Assembly (NCBI GenBank): GCA_035772405.1
Contig: JAYKKM010000437.1
Coordinates: 8,836,501-8,900,500, forward strand
Length of the DNA stretch: 64,000 bases
Direction: 5' to 3'
Origin: Chrysogorgia sp. JL179-B06
Lineage: Eukaryota > Cnidaria > Anthozoa > Scleralcyonacea > Chrysogorgiidae
Shown here piece by piece: positions 23,472 to 31,848 of this stretch (positions are counted from its first letter, which is position 1; every line of letters begins with the position of its first letter). The notes beneath the pieces are model-generated. The model had not been told where the DNA came from, ran no database searches, and was given only the letters and a program-made list of their open reading frames with translations. Position numbers and translations under genes: made by a program.

Positions 23472-23693
23472 ACAAATTTGTCGAATCGCATTTAAAAAAT
23501 AGAGAGTGTCGTTTCAACATTTTCACAAATTTGTCAAATCACATTTAAAAAAATAGAAAGTGTCGTTTCAACATTTTCACAAATTTGTTAAATCACATTT
23601 TCACAAATTTGTCAAATCACATTTAAAAAATAGAAAGTGTCGTTTCAATATTTTCACAAATTTGTCAAATTACATTTTTACAAATTTGTGTAT
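23311..23693. repeat. Subterminal tandem repeats, left end
   Basis: About seven units of 40-55 bp, each with AAAAAATAGA(A/G)AGTGTCRT followed by TTCAACATTTTCACAAATTTGT. Similar units occur at 41015-41170 on the right. Such arrays could be sites for integrase or replication-protein binding; that role is an inference. Confidence 0.8.
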
Positions 23694-23768
23694 CGTAAAA
23701 GTGTCTCACGCGTGATAAAATTGCCACCTGTTATGCAAATTAGGTTATTGCCACCTGTTAATAATAGA

Positions 23769-24287
23769 TTAGTCCGTTTGTTCACTATTTTCAGCGTTTG
23801 TCGCCTCTTTTCTAAAATGGTGATCGTACACATACTTCGACGTTGTGATTCCTCCCGACAGCAAGCCCAAGAAAGGCACGTACGGCGTCACAATCGCGAC
23901 AATGCTCTCAACGTCTTTCTTTAATAGCGGGTCTTTTTGCAACTCGTCGTTTAGTTCGTCAGGGTTCTCAATAGCGTTCAACCCATCCAGTAGGCTAGCG
24001 AATTTGCTGATTAGCAAGTCAGTGAGAAAAGCGTTTGCGATTTCCATTCTCTTCAACTCATATTGGCGCCATATCTTATCAATAACCTTTGCGGACGCTT
24101 TTTTAATATACGCTTCAGATTGGCTCACCACACCGTCACCAGACAGTCTAATAAGTTCAGCTCTCCTAACGTCAATGTCGTCTTCCACAGTCGAGGCACT
24201 AGCGGCTTGAGTATCCTCAACTAGTTCCTCAATCGTGGGGTTTTCTTCACTTTTGCGTTTCACCATCACGTTATTACTTATACCCAT
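23769..24287 (-). CDS. Polinton small hypothetical protein, 172 aa
   Basis: No family is recognised. The N-terminus holds a short basic block (KRKSEE) followed by an acidic, helical region; an alternative start is the next Met before KRKSEE. Around residues 136-155 there is a hydrophobic stretch (TPYVPFLGLLSGGITT) that could be a membrane segment. The C-terminus is SEQTD, the same five residues that end the polymerase at the other end of the element. It is the last gene of the minus-strand block, 3 nt downstream of the packaging ATPase, which suggests a structural or assembly role. Confidence 0.75.
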   Translation of the reverse strand: MGISNNVMVKRKSEENPTIEELVEDTQAASASTVEDDIDVRRAELIRLSGDGVVSQSEAYIKKASAKVIDKIWRQYELKRMEIANAFLTDLLISKFASLLDGLNAIENPDELNDELQKDPLLKKDVESIVAIVTPYVPFLGLLSGGITTSKYVYDHHFRKEATNAENSEQTD

Positions 24288-24290
24288 ATT

Positions 24291-24890
24291 TTATTGCGGA
24301 ATAACAACTTCGTGACTGTATGGATAGCGCAGTGAGATTTCAAGTCTAGCGTACTTATTATTTTTTAATGCGGTCACAATCGCCGACGATTTTTCTCTGC
24401 TAATGTTTCCAAGGTAATCGTCGATAACGACCTTCATATCACTCCTACTTGGGCAGTAGAAGCAAACGAGCTTACTAATATTTTCTCTGTACGGTTTTGC
24501 GATCGACGTCAGTTGTTGTGTGATGACAATAACGCTCAACATAAAATGTCGCGCACTAAAAGCCAAGTTGACCAATTGACTAGTCCTATTCTTAACGTCC
24601 TGCCCACTTGCACAGTCGTCCAACACAATCAGAGTGTTAGTGCCTTTAAAAACATTTGTTACACACTTGAGAACAGCGTCGACACTGTCTTGCGCGCAGT
24701 CTATCGCTAACACGTCGGGGTCGCGCACATATTTCCAATCTTGGTACGCTTTGTTCCACTCGAAAGTAGGACAAATCAACACAATGTAGTCAAATTTACT
24801 AAAGTACTCAGATTCCAATGTTTCCAGCAAATAATGCGTCTTACCACAAGCTGTCATACCAACAATTAGCATATTAAACGGAGTCTCCAT
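24291..24890 (-). CDS. Packaging ATPase, A32/FtsK-HerA type
   Basis: This 199-aa P-loop ATPase is expected to pump element DNA into preformed capsids. Walker A is at residues 11-18 (GMTACGKT) and Walker B at 87-92 (LIVLDD). A sensor-like ITQQ lies at about residues 140-143. The size and layout are those of Polinton and NCLDV A32-type genome-packaging ATPases. It follows the capsid gene with a 15-nt gap and precedes the 172-aa gene by 3 nt, so the three are likely co-expressed. The start ATG at 24890 is the first in frame. Both Walker motifs are intact. Confidence 0.9.
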   Translation of the reverse strand: METPFNMLIVGMTACGKTHYLLETLESEYFSKFDYIVLICPTFEWNKAYQDWKYVRDPDVLAIDCAQDSVDAVLKCVTNVFKGTNTLIVLDDCASGQDVKNRTSQLVNLAFSARHFMLSVIVITQQLTSIAKPYRENISKLVCFYCPSRSDMKVVIDDYLGNISREKSSAIVTALKNNKYARLEISLRYPYSHEVVIPQ

Positions 24891-24905
24891 TAACTCACGT
24901 TTGAT

Positions 24906-26144
24906 TTAATACTGGATTGACTGCAACCCATTGTTCATGAAGTTGACCAACCCATCACTCATCACAAACACCCTACACATGACATTTGCAGTCGTCGCTT
25001 TCTTAGTGATTTCAAGAAGCACGCCGGATTGTGTGTTTACAATGTTCTTGCCAGTGGCGACATTGCGATTATCTTGAACGCTCCTCAAGTCGATGACCAA
25101 CGCGAAGCCATCTTTATAGAACTTCTGTATGGTCATGAACTGAGCGTGTTCTTCACCCAACCCAAACAATCGTTTCGCTTCTGCATAGAACTTCGACTTT
25201 GGGATGCCTTGTGAGTACACACTATTTGGCACACCTTCAATTGTGACTCTAATATTCTCAATATTTGGGTAAAGAAACTCCTCGCTGTCTGTTCGCACCT
25301 TATTCGTGAATAGCAACACAATTGCCTTCATGCTTTTTCTTGGCAGATTGACGTTTTCATTCACAATGGTTGTACCTTTGTCCCATTCGGTGGTTTTCAT
25401 CAACGTAACGTGCTCATATGACAAACTACGACCACTTGCATAGCCCGACGCTATTTCGTCAGCGAGCTCCTGGTTATCAATCGTTTCGTACTCAAGCTCG
25501 AGGTTCTCCAGAGTGTACCCACCCACAGCGCTACCGGATTGTGCCACCATGATGTCTGCGGCCTTCGGAAGTGTGATCACATACTGCAAGTTGTTGTTCA
25601 TGCTAAAAGGAGCGTACAATCCATGGTCATTCATGATTTTACCAAGCTTAATCCGCTGTTTCGTCCCAATCACACCAAACATTAACGCGTCACTAACTTT
25701 AGCAACGTTCCCACTCGTCGCACCACTGTCATCCTTAGAGACTAGCTTTCTCAAGTTCTCACCACCAATACCATAGTCAATCATTTGGTCTCGCGCAGTA
25801 ACACTTTCCCAAAGGTCGCGATAAACACCAGTGTAATTTTCCCCATTGTTGTCATACACAGTTTCCCCAGCTAGTCTCACAACAAGTTTCTCAACCAACA
25901 ACTTGCTGACATTGTTCAAGAACCAGCTTTTGGCGTTTGCATTCTTAAAGTCGAACACTAGACCCAACGATCCAGGCACCAAACAGCTACTAACCTTGAG
26001 CTTCGGTATATCAATGTAAAGTTCCTCGCCAGGACTGACTTTATTAGGGTTCAACGTGATCACATGCTGTGTTCTCACCCCTTTTATGACACCCATGGTC
26101 GCTCGTCTAAAACCAGGGCTCAACTCTGCCGACGTGGTGTTCAT
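24906..26144 (-). CDS. Major capsid protein candidate
   Basis: This 412-aa protein lies directly upstream of the packaging ATPase, the usual place of the capsid gene in Polintons and adintoviruses. The sequence is beta-rich with no membrane segments or long coiled coils. Internal blocks fit a jelly-roll shell protein (LVVRLAGETVYDNNGENY, LQYVITLPKA, YETIDNQEL, MKAIVLLFTNK). The length suits a compact double jelly-roll (bacteriophage PRD1-like capsid proteins are near 400 aa) and is short for classical Polintons. The call rests on synteny and composition; a structure prediction showing two jelly rolls would confirm it. Confidence 0.7.
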   Translation of the reverse strand: MNTTSAELSPGFRRATMGVIKGVRTQHVITLNPNKVSPGEELYIDIPKLKVSSCLVPGSLGLVFDFKNANAKSWFLNNVSKLLVEKLVVRLAGETVYDNNGENYTGVYRDLWESVTARDQMIDYGIGGENLRKLVSKDDSGATSGNVAKVSDALMFGVIGTKQRIKLGKIMNDHGLYAPFSMNNNLQYVITLPKAADIMVAQSGSAVGGYTLENLELEYETIDNQELADEIASGYASGRSLSYEHVTLMKTTEWDKGTTIVNENVNLPRKSMKAIVLLFTNKVRTDSEEFLYPNIENIRVTIEGVPNSVYSQGIPKSKFYAEAKRLFGLGEEHAQFMTIQKFYKDGFALVIDLRSVQDNRNVATGKNIVNTQSGVLLEITKKATTANVMCRVFVMSDGLVNFMNNGLQSIQY

Positions 26145-26167
26145 ATACCTTTACATATGTTTTATCG

Positions 26168-27511
26168 CTACCGTTTTAGCTTGTAATAATCATAAGCAAA
26201 CCACGCGAGTACCACCGCGAGTACCCAGAGATTTTGAGCCAACCAAGCGAGACCCTTTGCACCCAACGTCAACATATTGTAAACTAAATTAGCCAGCCCA
26301 ACAGCCCATGGACCCATCTTCGTTATCGCGTTCTTAACAGCCTGTGCGAATGACCTCGTGGCAATAGCGCCTTTCATAACAGCAGACCTCCCAGCGATAA
26401 TAATTGTTGTTATAATCCCAGCCATTGAAATTGCTACAGCACTCAACCCAACCATATTTTCTTTAGCCCATTTCTTGAACCTCTGCAACCTGTCAATGTC
26501 GACTTCTTGCTGCTCTCTAACTTCTTCAAGCTCACGCTGTGCCAAGGTTTTGTCTCTGGCTCGCTCGAGTCCTCCCACTCTTTCATACACAGCAGAGTAG
26601 TCTTGCTCTTCGTTACTCGTGAGATCACTTTGGTTATCTTTTATGTCAAGCTCCGCCAATCCCTCATTCACCCCATCTATCGTTTCTTGAAAGTGGTCTG
26701 CCTGCGCTTGAAGTGCGCCATCGTCACCTATTCTCGATTCACGCAACACGCTATCGCTTGGGTTAAGCACACCATTCAGCTCGCGGCTCTCGTCTGGTGT
26801 TAATCCAGGTATGTCGTCGTGTTCCGTGTGTGTGGTGTCCAACAACGGCATACTCCTCACAGTTTTCCCACGGTCTTTCAAGTTGGTTAGGATTTTACGT
26901 ATAAGGGTTTTAAATTGGTTAACTGAGCGTTGCGCGATATTAGCGTCGTTGTACTGCAGAGCACCACCTTCTCCACGTTTGAGAACTATTTGCTTTTTAC
27001 CAAAATCGTTACTATTGAGCCTGGGTCTGAATTGTATGTTGTTACTCTTGTTTGTTGACGTTCTGTGTAGCAGCGTTAACACGTCGGGGTCATGATTGTC
27101 AAGTTTGAATTGCATCCCAGTTTCATTACTAATGAACTTTTCTAAGCTTATCAAAATTTGGTTCTCAGGATTCGATGGCAAATCGTCGACACCAAACGTT
27201 GGGACTTCTGTGTTGGTGCCCCCCCTTATTGTCACCGTTCTACCATCGTCAGTGTCGATAAATGACGTCTCTTTTTTCCCACCTCGCCTTCTAGCTAGCT
27301 CACTTCTTATCTTTTTTGCGTCGTCGCGATAGTTGTCATAATTAACACGAACGTCTCTCGGCATCTCACTCGTGTTGTGCTCGAGGGTTGTCTTGCTGAG
27401 CAACTCATTAGTCTTGGTGAGCTCTCCTTCTAGTTGCTCATCACTCATGTCTTTGTACTTATCGAAGTCCTCCATCTCGATCTTGTCGTAATCTCCCCCA
27501 CCTTTAGCCAT
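26168..27511 (-). CDS. Polinton membrane protein A, 447 aa (paralog of 27570-28520)
   Basis: Family not recognised. The order is an acidic, coiled-coil-prone N-terminus (ELTKTNELLSKTT); a unique middle section at about residues 85-215 (PTFGVDDLPSNPENQIL, LVLKRGEGG-like text); a conserved LLDTT..E..DIPGLTP..SREL block; and a charged helix (REQQEVDIDRLQRFKKWAKE). At the C-terminus are two or three hydrophobic segments (VAISMAGIITTIIIAG, GPWAVGLANLVYNMLTLG, LWVLAVVLAWFAYDYY). The C-terminal third is nearly identical to the neighbouring 316-aa protein. A virion or membrane role is plausible from its position between capsid and integrase genes, but unproven. Confidence 0.8.
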   Translation of the reverse strand: MAKGGGDYDKIEMEDFDKYKDMSDEQLEGELTKTNELLSKTTLEHNTSEMPRDVRVNYDNYRDDAKKIRSELARRRGGKKETSFIDTDDGRTVTIRGGTNTEVPTFGVDDLPSNPENQILISLEKFISNETGMQFKLDNHDPDVLTLLHRTSTNKSNNIQFRPRLNSNDFGKKQIVLKRGEGGALQYNDANIAQRSVNQFKTLIRKILTNLKDRGKTVRSMPLLDTTHTEHDDIPGLTPDESRELNGVLNPSDSVLRESRIGDDGALQAQADHFQETIDGVNEGLAELDIKDNQSDLTSNEEQDYSAVYERVGGLERARDKTLAQRELEEVREQQEVDIDRLQRFKKWAKENMVGLSAVAISMAGIITTIIIAGRSAVMKGAIATRSFAQAVKNAITKMGPWAVGLANLVYNMLTLGAKGLAWLAQNLWVLAVVLAWFAYDYYKLKR

Positions 27512-27517
27512 ATTACA

Positions 27518-27568
27518 CTAGCTCACATTTTGAGCGTCACTTTCCGGCGTCCATAAGTTACGTTTGCT
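27518..27568 (-). pseudogene. Remnant of the integrase 3' end between the duplicated membrane genes
   Basis: The minus strand reads SKRNLWTPESDAQNVS then stop, matching the last 16 codons of the integrase (SKHNSWIPESDIQNVS, stop at 28527). It sits right after the stop of the 316-aa gene, in the same place the real integrase tail occupies before the 316-aa gene start. It is therefore the scar of the tandem duplication that made the two membrane-protein paralogs. Confidence 0.88.
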
Positions 27569-27569
27569 T

Positions 27570-28520
27570 TTAGTTTAAATAATTGTACGCAAGCCACGCG
27601 AATGTCACCGCAAACACCCACAGATTTTGAGCTAACCAAGCGAGGCCCCTCGCGCCTGTCACCAGCGTGTCATAAACTAAGTTCGCCAATCCAACAGCCC
27701 ATGGACCCATCTTCGTTATCGCATTTTTAACAGCCTGTGCAAACGACCTCGTGACCATAGCGCCTCTCATAACATTAGACCTCCCAGCGATAATAATAGT
27801 TGTTATAATTGCAGCTATTGCAATCGCTAAAGCGCTAGACCCAACCATATTTTCTCTAGCCCACTTCTTGAACTTCTGCAATCTGTCAATATCGACTTCC
27901 TGTCGCTCTCTAACTTCTTCCATTTCTCGCTGTTTAATAATTTTGTCTCTAGCCTGTCTAAGTCCAACCATTCTTTCAGCTAGATCGATATACTCTTCGT
28001 TCTCTGCGATCGTGGAGCCCTCCCTATCAAGCTCCGCCATTCTTTCGCTCGCTTCATTTATCAAGTCTTGAAAGTGGTCCGCTTGTATTTGCAATGTGCC
28101 AGTGTCGCCTACTCTCGACTCAGACGTCACACTCTCGCTTGGATTGAGCGCGCTATCCAACTCACGGTTCTCGATTGGTGTTAGCCCAGGTATGTCAACG
28201 TACTCTGCACGTGTGGTGTCTAACAATGGTACACTCCTCGCGACGTCTTCACGATCTCTTACGATGTCATTAACCCGCGTTGTAATATCGTTAAAATCCT
28301 CCTTCATGTGTTGGCGAAATCTTACATCACGTTCACGCCTCAGTCCACTCTCCACTCTAATTAGTCTAATTTTCTCATCGACTGTGACGTTTGGATCGTT
28401 CCGAGATAGTTTGCGATCTTGAGTGGCTTTTTCGAGACTATACTTTAGTTCGTCGTCAGTGACATCTTTGTATTCGTCAGATCTCTCCACCTCAAGGTCG
28501 TCGAAGCCACCCTCAGCCAT
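27570..28520 (-). CDS. Polinton membrane protein B, 316 aa (paralog of 26168-27511)
   Basis: This is the shorter paralog of the 447-aa protein. It has the same acidic N-terminus (YKDVTDDELKYSLEKA), the LLDTTRAEYVDIPGLTP block, the helix with QEVDIDRLQKFKKWARE and the same C-terminal hydrophobic segments (LAIAIAAIITTIIIAG, GPWAVGLANLVYDTLV, LWVFAVTFAWLAYNYL). It lacks the roughly 130-residue middle insert. It starts 6 nt downstream of the integrase stop, so it is likely co-expressed with it. Membrane insertion is well supported; the function is unknown. Confidence 0.8.
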   Translation of the reverse strand: MAEGGFDDLEVERSDEYKDVTDDELKYSLEKATQDRKLSRNDPNVTVDEKIRLIRVESGLRRERDVRFRQHMKEDFNDITTRVNDIVRDREDVARSVPLLDTTRAEYVDIPGLTPIENRELDSALNPSESVTSESRVGDTGTLQIQADHFQDLINEASERMAELDREGSTIAENEEYIDLAERMVGLRQARDKIIKQREMEEVRERQEVDIDRLQKFKKWARENMVGSSALAIAIAAIITTIIIAGRSNVMRGAMVTRSFAQAVKNAITKMGPWAVGLANLVYDTLVTGARGLAWLAQNLWVFAVTFAWLAYNYLN

Positions 28521-28526
28521 ATTACA

Positions 28527-29630
28527 TTAGCTCACATTTTGAATATCGCTTTCTGGTATCCATGAATTATGTTTGCTCTCATAACCCAACCATTTGACCA
28601 GCGCCATCTTCTTCCCTCTGACTTTCTCTCTTTTCAACACCTTTTCAACTCTGTACACATCGTCACCATGTTTCTTATTGACCAGCGATAATTCCTGTTC
28701 ATAAAATTTACCAATAATCTGTTCACCACTTATGTCCTCAATTTCATACACATTTGGATCACCGCGAATAACTTTCACCACTTTAAACAGCTCTTCAGTG
28801 AAGTTGGCTTCATAGCCCTTTGTGAACACGCTCTTGTATTTACTAATTCTCACTGACTCGCCAACTCTAAACTTTGGCAATGGGGTGTCTGCAAAATGAT
28901 GACCAAACAAAGTGGTCCACACTTCACCCTCATTTGACTTATTGACATCCTTCGGCTTCATCATAATGCTTCGATTCACATTGCCATTGTAATTGCTCAT
29001 AAACTGGTCAAGAACGTCAATCCATTTATACGTTCCACGGGTGTAAAAGTACTTCCACATAATACTCTTCAGACTTCTATTAAAACGCTCAACAACAGCG
29101 GCCTTTTTATCACTCTTAGTGCTGAAATATTCAACACCGTGTTTTTTCAGCAAACTTTTCACACCAACGTTATAGAACTCAAGTCCGTCGTCAAATTGCG
29201 CTAATTTAGGCATGGTTCCAAACCGATCTTTAAAGTCAACCAACAATTTTCCAACAGCCTTAGTCATGTTCTTAGCGTCTTTTCTATAAACTGCGATTCC
29301 AAAAGCGTATCTACTCAATATTTCAATGCCTGTCAATATCCAATAATAACCTCCATTCTGTTTTGAGTACTTACTCATGTCCACTAAGTCCATTTGGAGC
29401 TCTTCACCAAGAAATCCGACGAGGGTAGCACGGAATTTATGCCTTCTCACGATAGGTTTGTACCTAGTGTAGGTGTCCTGCGCTGTCAACCATTCTTTCA
29501 CTGTTTTTCTAGTTACTTTCAATCCGTCTCCCAACGCACTTTGATACAGCCTCTCTGCACCACTGTACCCTGTCTTAGGATTATAATAGATGTCTCTCAA
29601 CCCTTGCTCTGTCTCCACACCAAGCTCCAT
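28527..29630 (-). CDS. Retroviral-type (rve/DDE) integrase with C-terminal chromodomain
   Basis: This is the Polinton integrase, expected to join element ends to host DNA. From the ATG at 29630 it has 367 aa. (The open frame runs back to a GTG at 29639, which would overlap the upstream stop.) An N-terminal helical region precedes the catalytic core. Acidic residues are seen at about 81 (QMDLVD), 147/148 (QFDDGLEF) and 181 (VVERFNR), the DDE triad of the rve family. A linker with VGESVRISKYK follows. The last 55 residues form a chromodomain (YRVEKVLKRE, VKWLGYESKHNSWIPESDI), which may guide insertion to marked chromatin. All catalytic residues appear intact. Confidence 0.93.
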   Translation of the reverse strand: MELGVETEQGLRDIYYNPKTGYSGAERLYQSALGDGLKVTRKTVKEWLTAQDTYTRYKPIVRRHKFRATLVGFLGEELQMDLVDMSKYSKQNGGYYWILTGIEILSRYAFGIAVYRKDAKNMTKAVGKLLVDFKDRFGTMPKLAQFDDGLEFYNVGVKSLLKKHGVEYFSTKSDKKAAVVERFNRSLKSIMWKYFYTRGTYKWIDVLDQFMSNYNGNVNRSIMMKPKDVNKSNEGEVWTTLFGHHFADTPLPKFRVGESVRISKYKSVFTKGYEANFTEELFKVVKVIRGDPNVYEIEDISGEQIIGKFYEQELSLVNKKHGDDVYRVEKVLKREKVRGKKMALVKWLGYESKHNSWIPESDIQNVS

Positions 29631-29635
29631 ATAAT

Positions 29636-30346
29636 TCACACAATATACAGTTCCAATAACACCGCGCCAATTTTGAGATCGTCGTTATTTGGTTTGACGC
29701 GAAACGTCATACTTGAGTAAACACCCTTTTTAATACCCACCTTTGACTCAATGTCTACATGGCGTTGCACTGACCCTTTCAATGACTGTTCGGTAGGTAT
29801 TGGCAACGTTGTGATCACATCGCTACGCTTCCCATCAATACCCACGTCGCTCTCCGTCTCAACGACGTCACACGAAACTTCTATGTACTTCAGACCTTTA
29901 TACATGTCGACCTCGTTCGGGCTAGTGTGCCACTGTGAGTCATTCTGAATCACCTCACCCTTCGCGAAACCAAGTAGAGGCCCAATGGTGTCTAACACAG
30001 CTGAGCTACTAACCTTGACCCTACATTTGCCTGTGGGCACTAGTTTCTCTATCTCAAGATCCACCCTAAGCTCGCTAGACTCGTGTTTCAAGACTTTGAC
30101 CAATGCGTCGAAGCTAAAGTACCCTTCACCCACTTTAATCTTTTTAAAAGAGCCTGCCCTAGAGCTATCCAGCGTGAAGACCTGAATGCTGTCGTCATTT
30201 GTTGTGTTATGATAGTCCCAAAACACAGTGGCTGTCTTGACCACAATGTATGGGTTATCATGTATGACCATCATCGCGTTGTCAAAGGACACAACTTTTT
30301 CCGCACCTTCAATGAACACTGTCAACTTTCGCGTCATGTATAACAT
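29636..30346 (-). CDS. Penton-like minor capsid candidate, 236 aa
   Basis: The sequence is beta-rich and soluble, with no membrane segments. Features are a turn-rich start, a VGEGYFSFDALVKVLKH block, TIGPLLGFAKGE, and a YIEVSCDVVETESDVGIDG segment, ending in alternating hydrophobic strands (IGAVLLELYIV). This arrangement resembles the single-jelly-roll minor capsid (penton) proteins of Polintons, and the gene heads the structural minus-strand block next to integrase. The first Met is at 30346, a second at 30337. It faces the plus-strand block across a short AT-rich divergent promoter. The family call is an inference needing a structure prediction. Confidence 0.55.
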   Translation of the reverse strand: MLYMTRKLTVFIEGAEKVVSFDNAMMVIHDNPYIVVKTATVFWDYHNTTNDDSIQVFTLDSSRAGSFKKIKVGEGYFSFDALVKVLKHESSELRVDLEIEKLVPTGKCRVKVSSSAVLDTIGPLLGFAKGEVIQNDSQWHTSPNEVDMYKGLKYIEVSCDVVETESDVGIDGKRSDVITTLPIPTEQSLKGSVQRHVDIESKVGIKKGVYSSMTFRVKPNNDDLKIGAVLLELYIV

Positions 30347-30407
30347 ACAGTATATTATATGCAGAAAGCCCTTCGTGAGTACTATGGAAAGTACTACAAA
30401 CTCGCGA
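30337..30407. promoter_or_regulatory. Divergent promoter between the two Polinton blocks
   Basis: Minus-strand genes start at 30346 or 30337, and the plus-strand gene at 30359 or at the second Met, 30407. The only shared non-coding DNA is an AT-rich core, tatattatat at 30351-30360, a TATA-like candidate. Using the inner Met on each side would leave about 70 bp for control. Confidence 0.4.
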
Positions 30408-31846
30408 TGGCTAACACATCAAAGGCTACACACAACGCAAAGGCAGACCTCATCAAAAAGTACCCCCACGCTACTTTAAGCAAATTCGAGTTCTATCCAA
30501 ATATTTCACAAGATGGTAAAATCATGAGTGTTGACGTGTATTTCAGAAACAACGACATCCTTAGCACAGACATAACCAGCGCAACCTTCAAAAATAACAA
30601 AAACATGTGGAAGTGGTTACACAATAGCAAGTTCCCAATAATATGGCAAGGTGGTGGGACTATCCAACCATTGCCAAAAGGTCATAAGAACCACTGGGGG
30701 CTTTGGGATGGCTATCCAACAGAAAACGTGTTGAATTATCCAGTGAATAACTTCAAAGTTTTTGTTAACCAGAGTAGCTACTTCATGTCAAAGCTACCAG
30801 TCTTACAAATCACCACGTCAAAGACAAAATCAGAGTGGGATGACAACGAATCTTACTACCGTTGTGTGTTTGCAACGTATTGTGCGAGTTTCTGTTGTGG
30901 GGTGTCATTGCAACATTTATCAGTGTCACAAGAAGTTCACCCCGTGGTCACAAGTGTGATGAGGTTTCATTTGTACTTCACCATTAGAAGACTTCTTAGA
31001 AGAATGGAGGGTGGTGAGACAATGAAATCAATAAGTAGAGAATTCAACGCTTCCGAATTGTATGGTAAGATTTCCAAGATTCCCAAAAAGCATTACTACC
31101 AGAATAAAGTCCTGAGCGATGGCACAACAGGTGAATCCAGAGTCTTCACACTCAACGACATCCACAACGATTACAAACGATACGTCGCACGACTCTCAGA
31201 CGGCTTTACCAACATTGGACTGCAATATCTAAATCAGAGCATAGAGTCCTTTGTGTACTCCACACTTGGTGCGCAAGCGAGAACACGTGTATCAGTCGTT
31301 GGTGGTTCTGCAGGAAGTCTAGAGACCCAACAAGAATTCCGCAAGTTGTTTTCTGACAGTGTTATTCAGTATGACGTGTCGACATGGATTCTCAACATGA
31401 ATAAATCGATTAGAGACACCAACGTTGTTCAAAATCTTGCAGTGTCGCCAAGTACATGGTTGATGCCAAGTAACGTGGTGATTCTCAAGAATAAAATCGC
31501 TGGGTACAACAACTTATTAAAGGTTGCTACAGAGTCCATGAGATTTGGAGTGAACACTAGCTTGAATGCAACAACACCAACAATTACGGCTAAAAAAGTC
31601 CACCAAGAAAATGTGGTGACTCACTCCCTAGTAGTGCCAACGACCGTGAAGAAAAAAGCTCACCAAGAAAGTGTGGTGGCACCAACGACTGTGGCTAAAA
31701 AAGTTTACCAAGAAAATGTGACACCACCTCCTGTGAAAAAAACAGTGGTCACTACCACAAGCGAGTCAGACACGACAACGCTGGTGATAATCTTGGGGTT
31801 CTCAGCAGTCTCTGGCTATCTGTTAACCAAATACACCTTGAAGTAG
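30359..31846 (+). CDS. Polinton large protein with C-terminal membrane anchor, 495 aa
   Basis: Family not recognised. The N-terminal 380 residues are mixed alpha/beta with WKWLHNSKFPIIWQGGG, a Cys-rich patch (CVFATYCASFCCG) and RFHLYFTIRRLLRRMEGG. Residues about 410-465 hold three degenerate repeats built on KK(V/A)(H/Y)QE(N/S)V, separated by Thr/Pro/Val-rich linkers, a stalk-like region. The last 22 residues (LVIILGFSAVSGYLLTKYT) form a single membrane segment with a very short tail. The layout is that of a stalked, C-terminally anchored virion protein. An alternative start, MANTSK at 30407, would free the promoter. The next gene begins 2 nt after the stop, consistent with co-expression with the fibre-like protein. 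Confidence 0.75.
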   Translation: MQKALREYYGKYYKLAMANTSKATHNAKADLIKKYPHATLSKFEFYPNISQDGKIMSVDVYFRNNDILSTDITSATFKNNKNMWKWLHNSKFPIIWQGGGTIQPLPKGHKNHWGLWDGYPTENVLNYPVNNFKVFVNQSSYFMSKLPVLQITTSKTKSEWDDNESYYRCVFATYCASFCCGVSLQHLSVSQEVHPVVTSVMRFHLYFTIRRLLRRMEGGETMKSISREFNASELYGKISKIPKKHYYQNKVLSDGTTGESRVFTLNDIHNDYKRYVARLSDGFTNIGLQYLNQSIESFVYSTLGAQARTRVSVVGGSAGSLETQQEFRKLFSDSVIQYDVSTWILNMNKSIRDTNVVQNLAVSPSTWLMPSNVVILKNKIAGYNNLLKVATESMRFGVNTSLNATTPTITAKKVHQENVVTHSLVVPTTVKKKAHQESVVAPTTVAKKVYQENVTPPPVKKTVVTTTSESDTTTLVIILGFSAVSGYLLTKYTLK

Positions 31847-31848
31847 TA

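Noticed and set aside
23311..23693. Possible CRISPR array
   Set aside because: The units are directly adjacent tandem repeats without unique spacers, in an animal genome, at a Polinton end.
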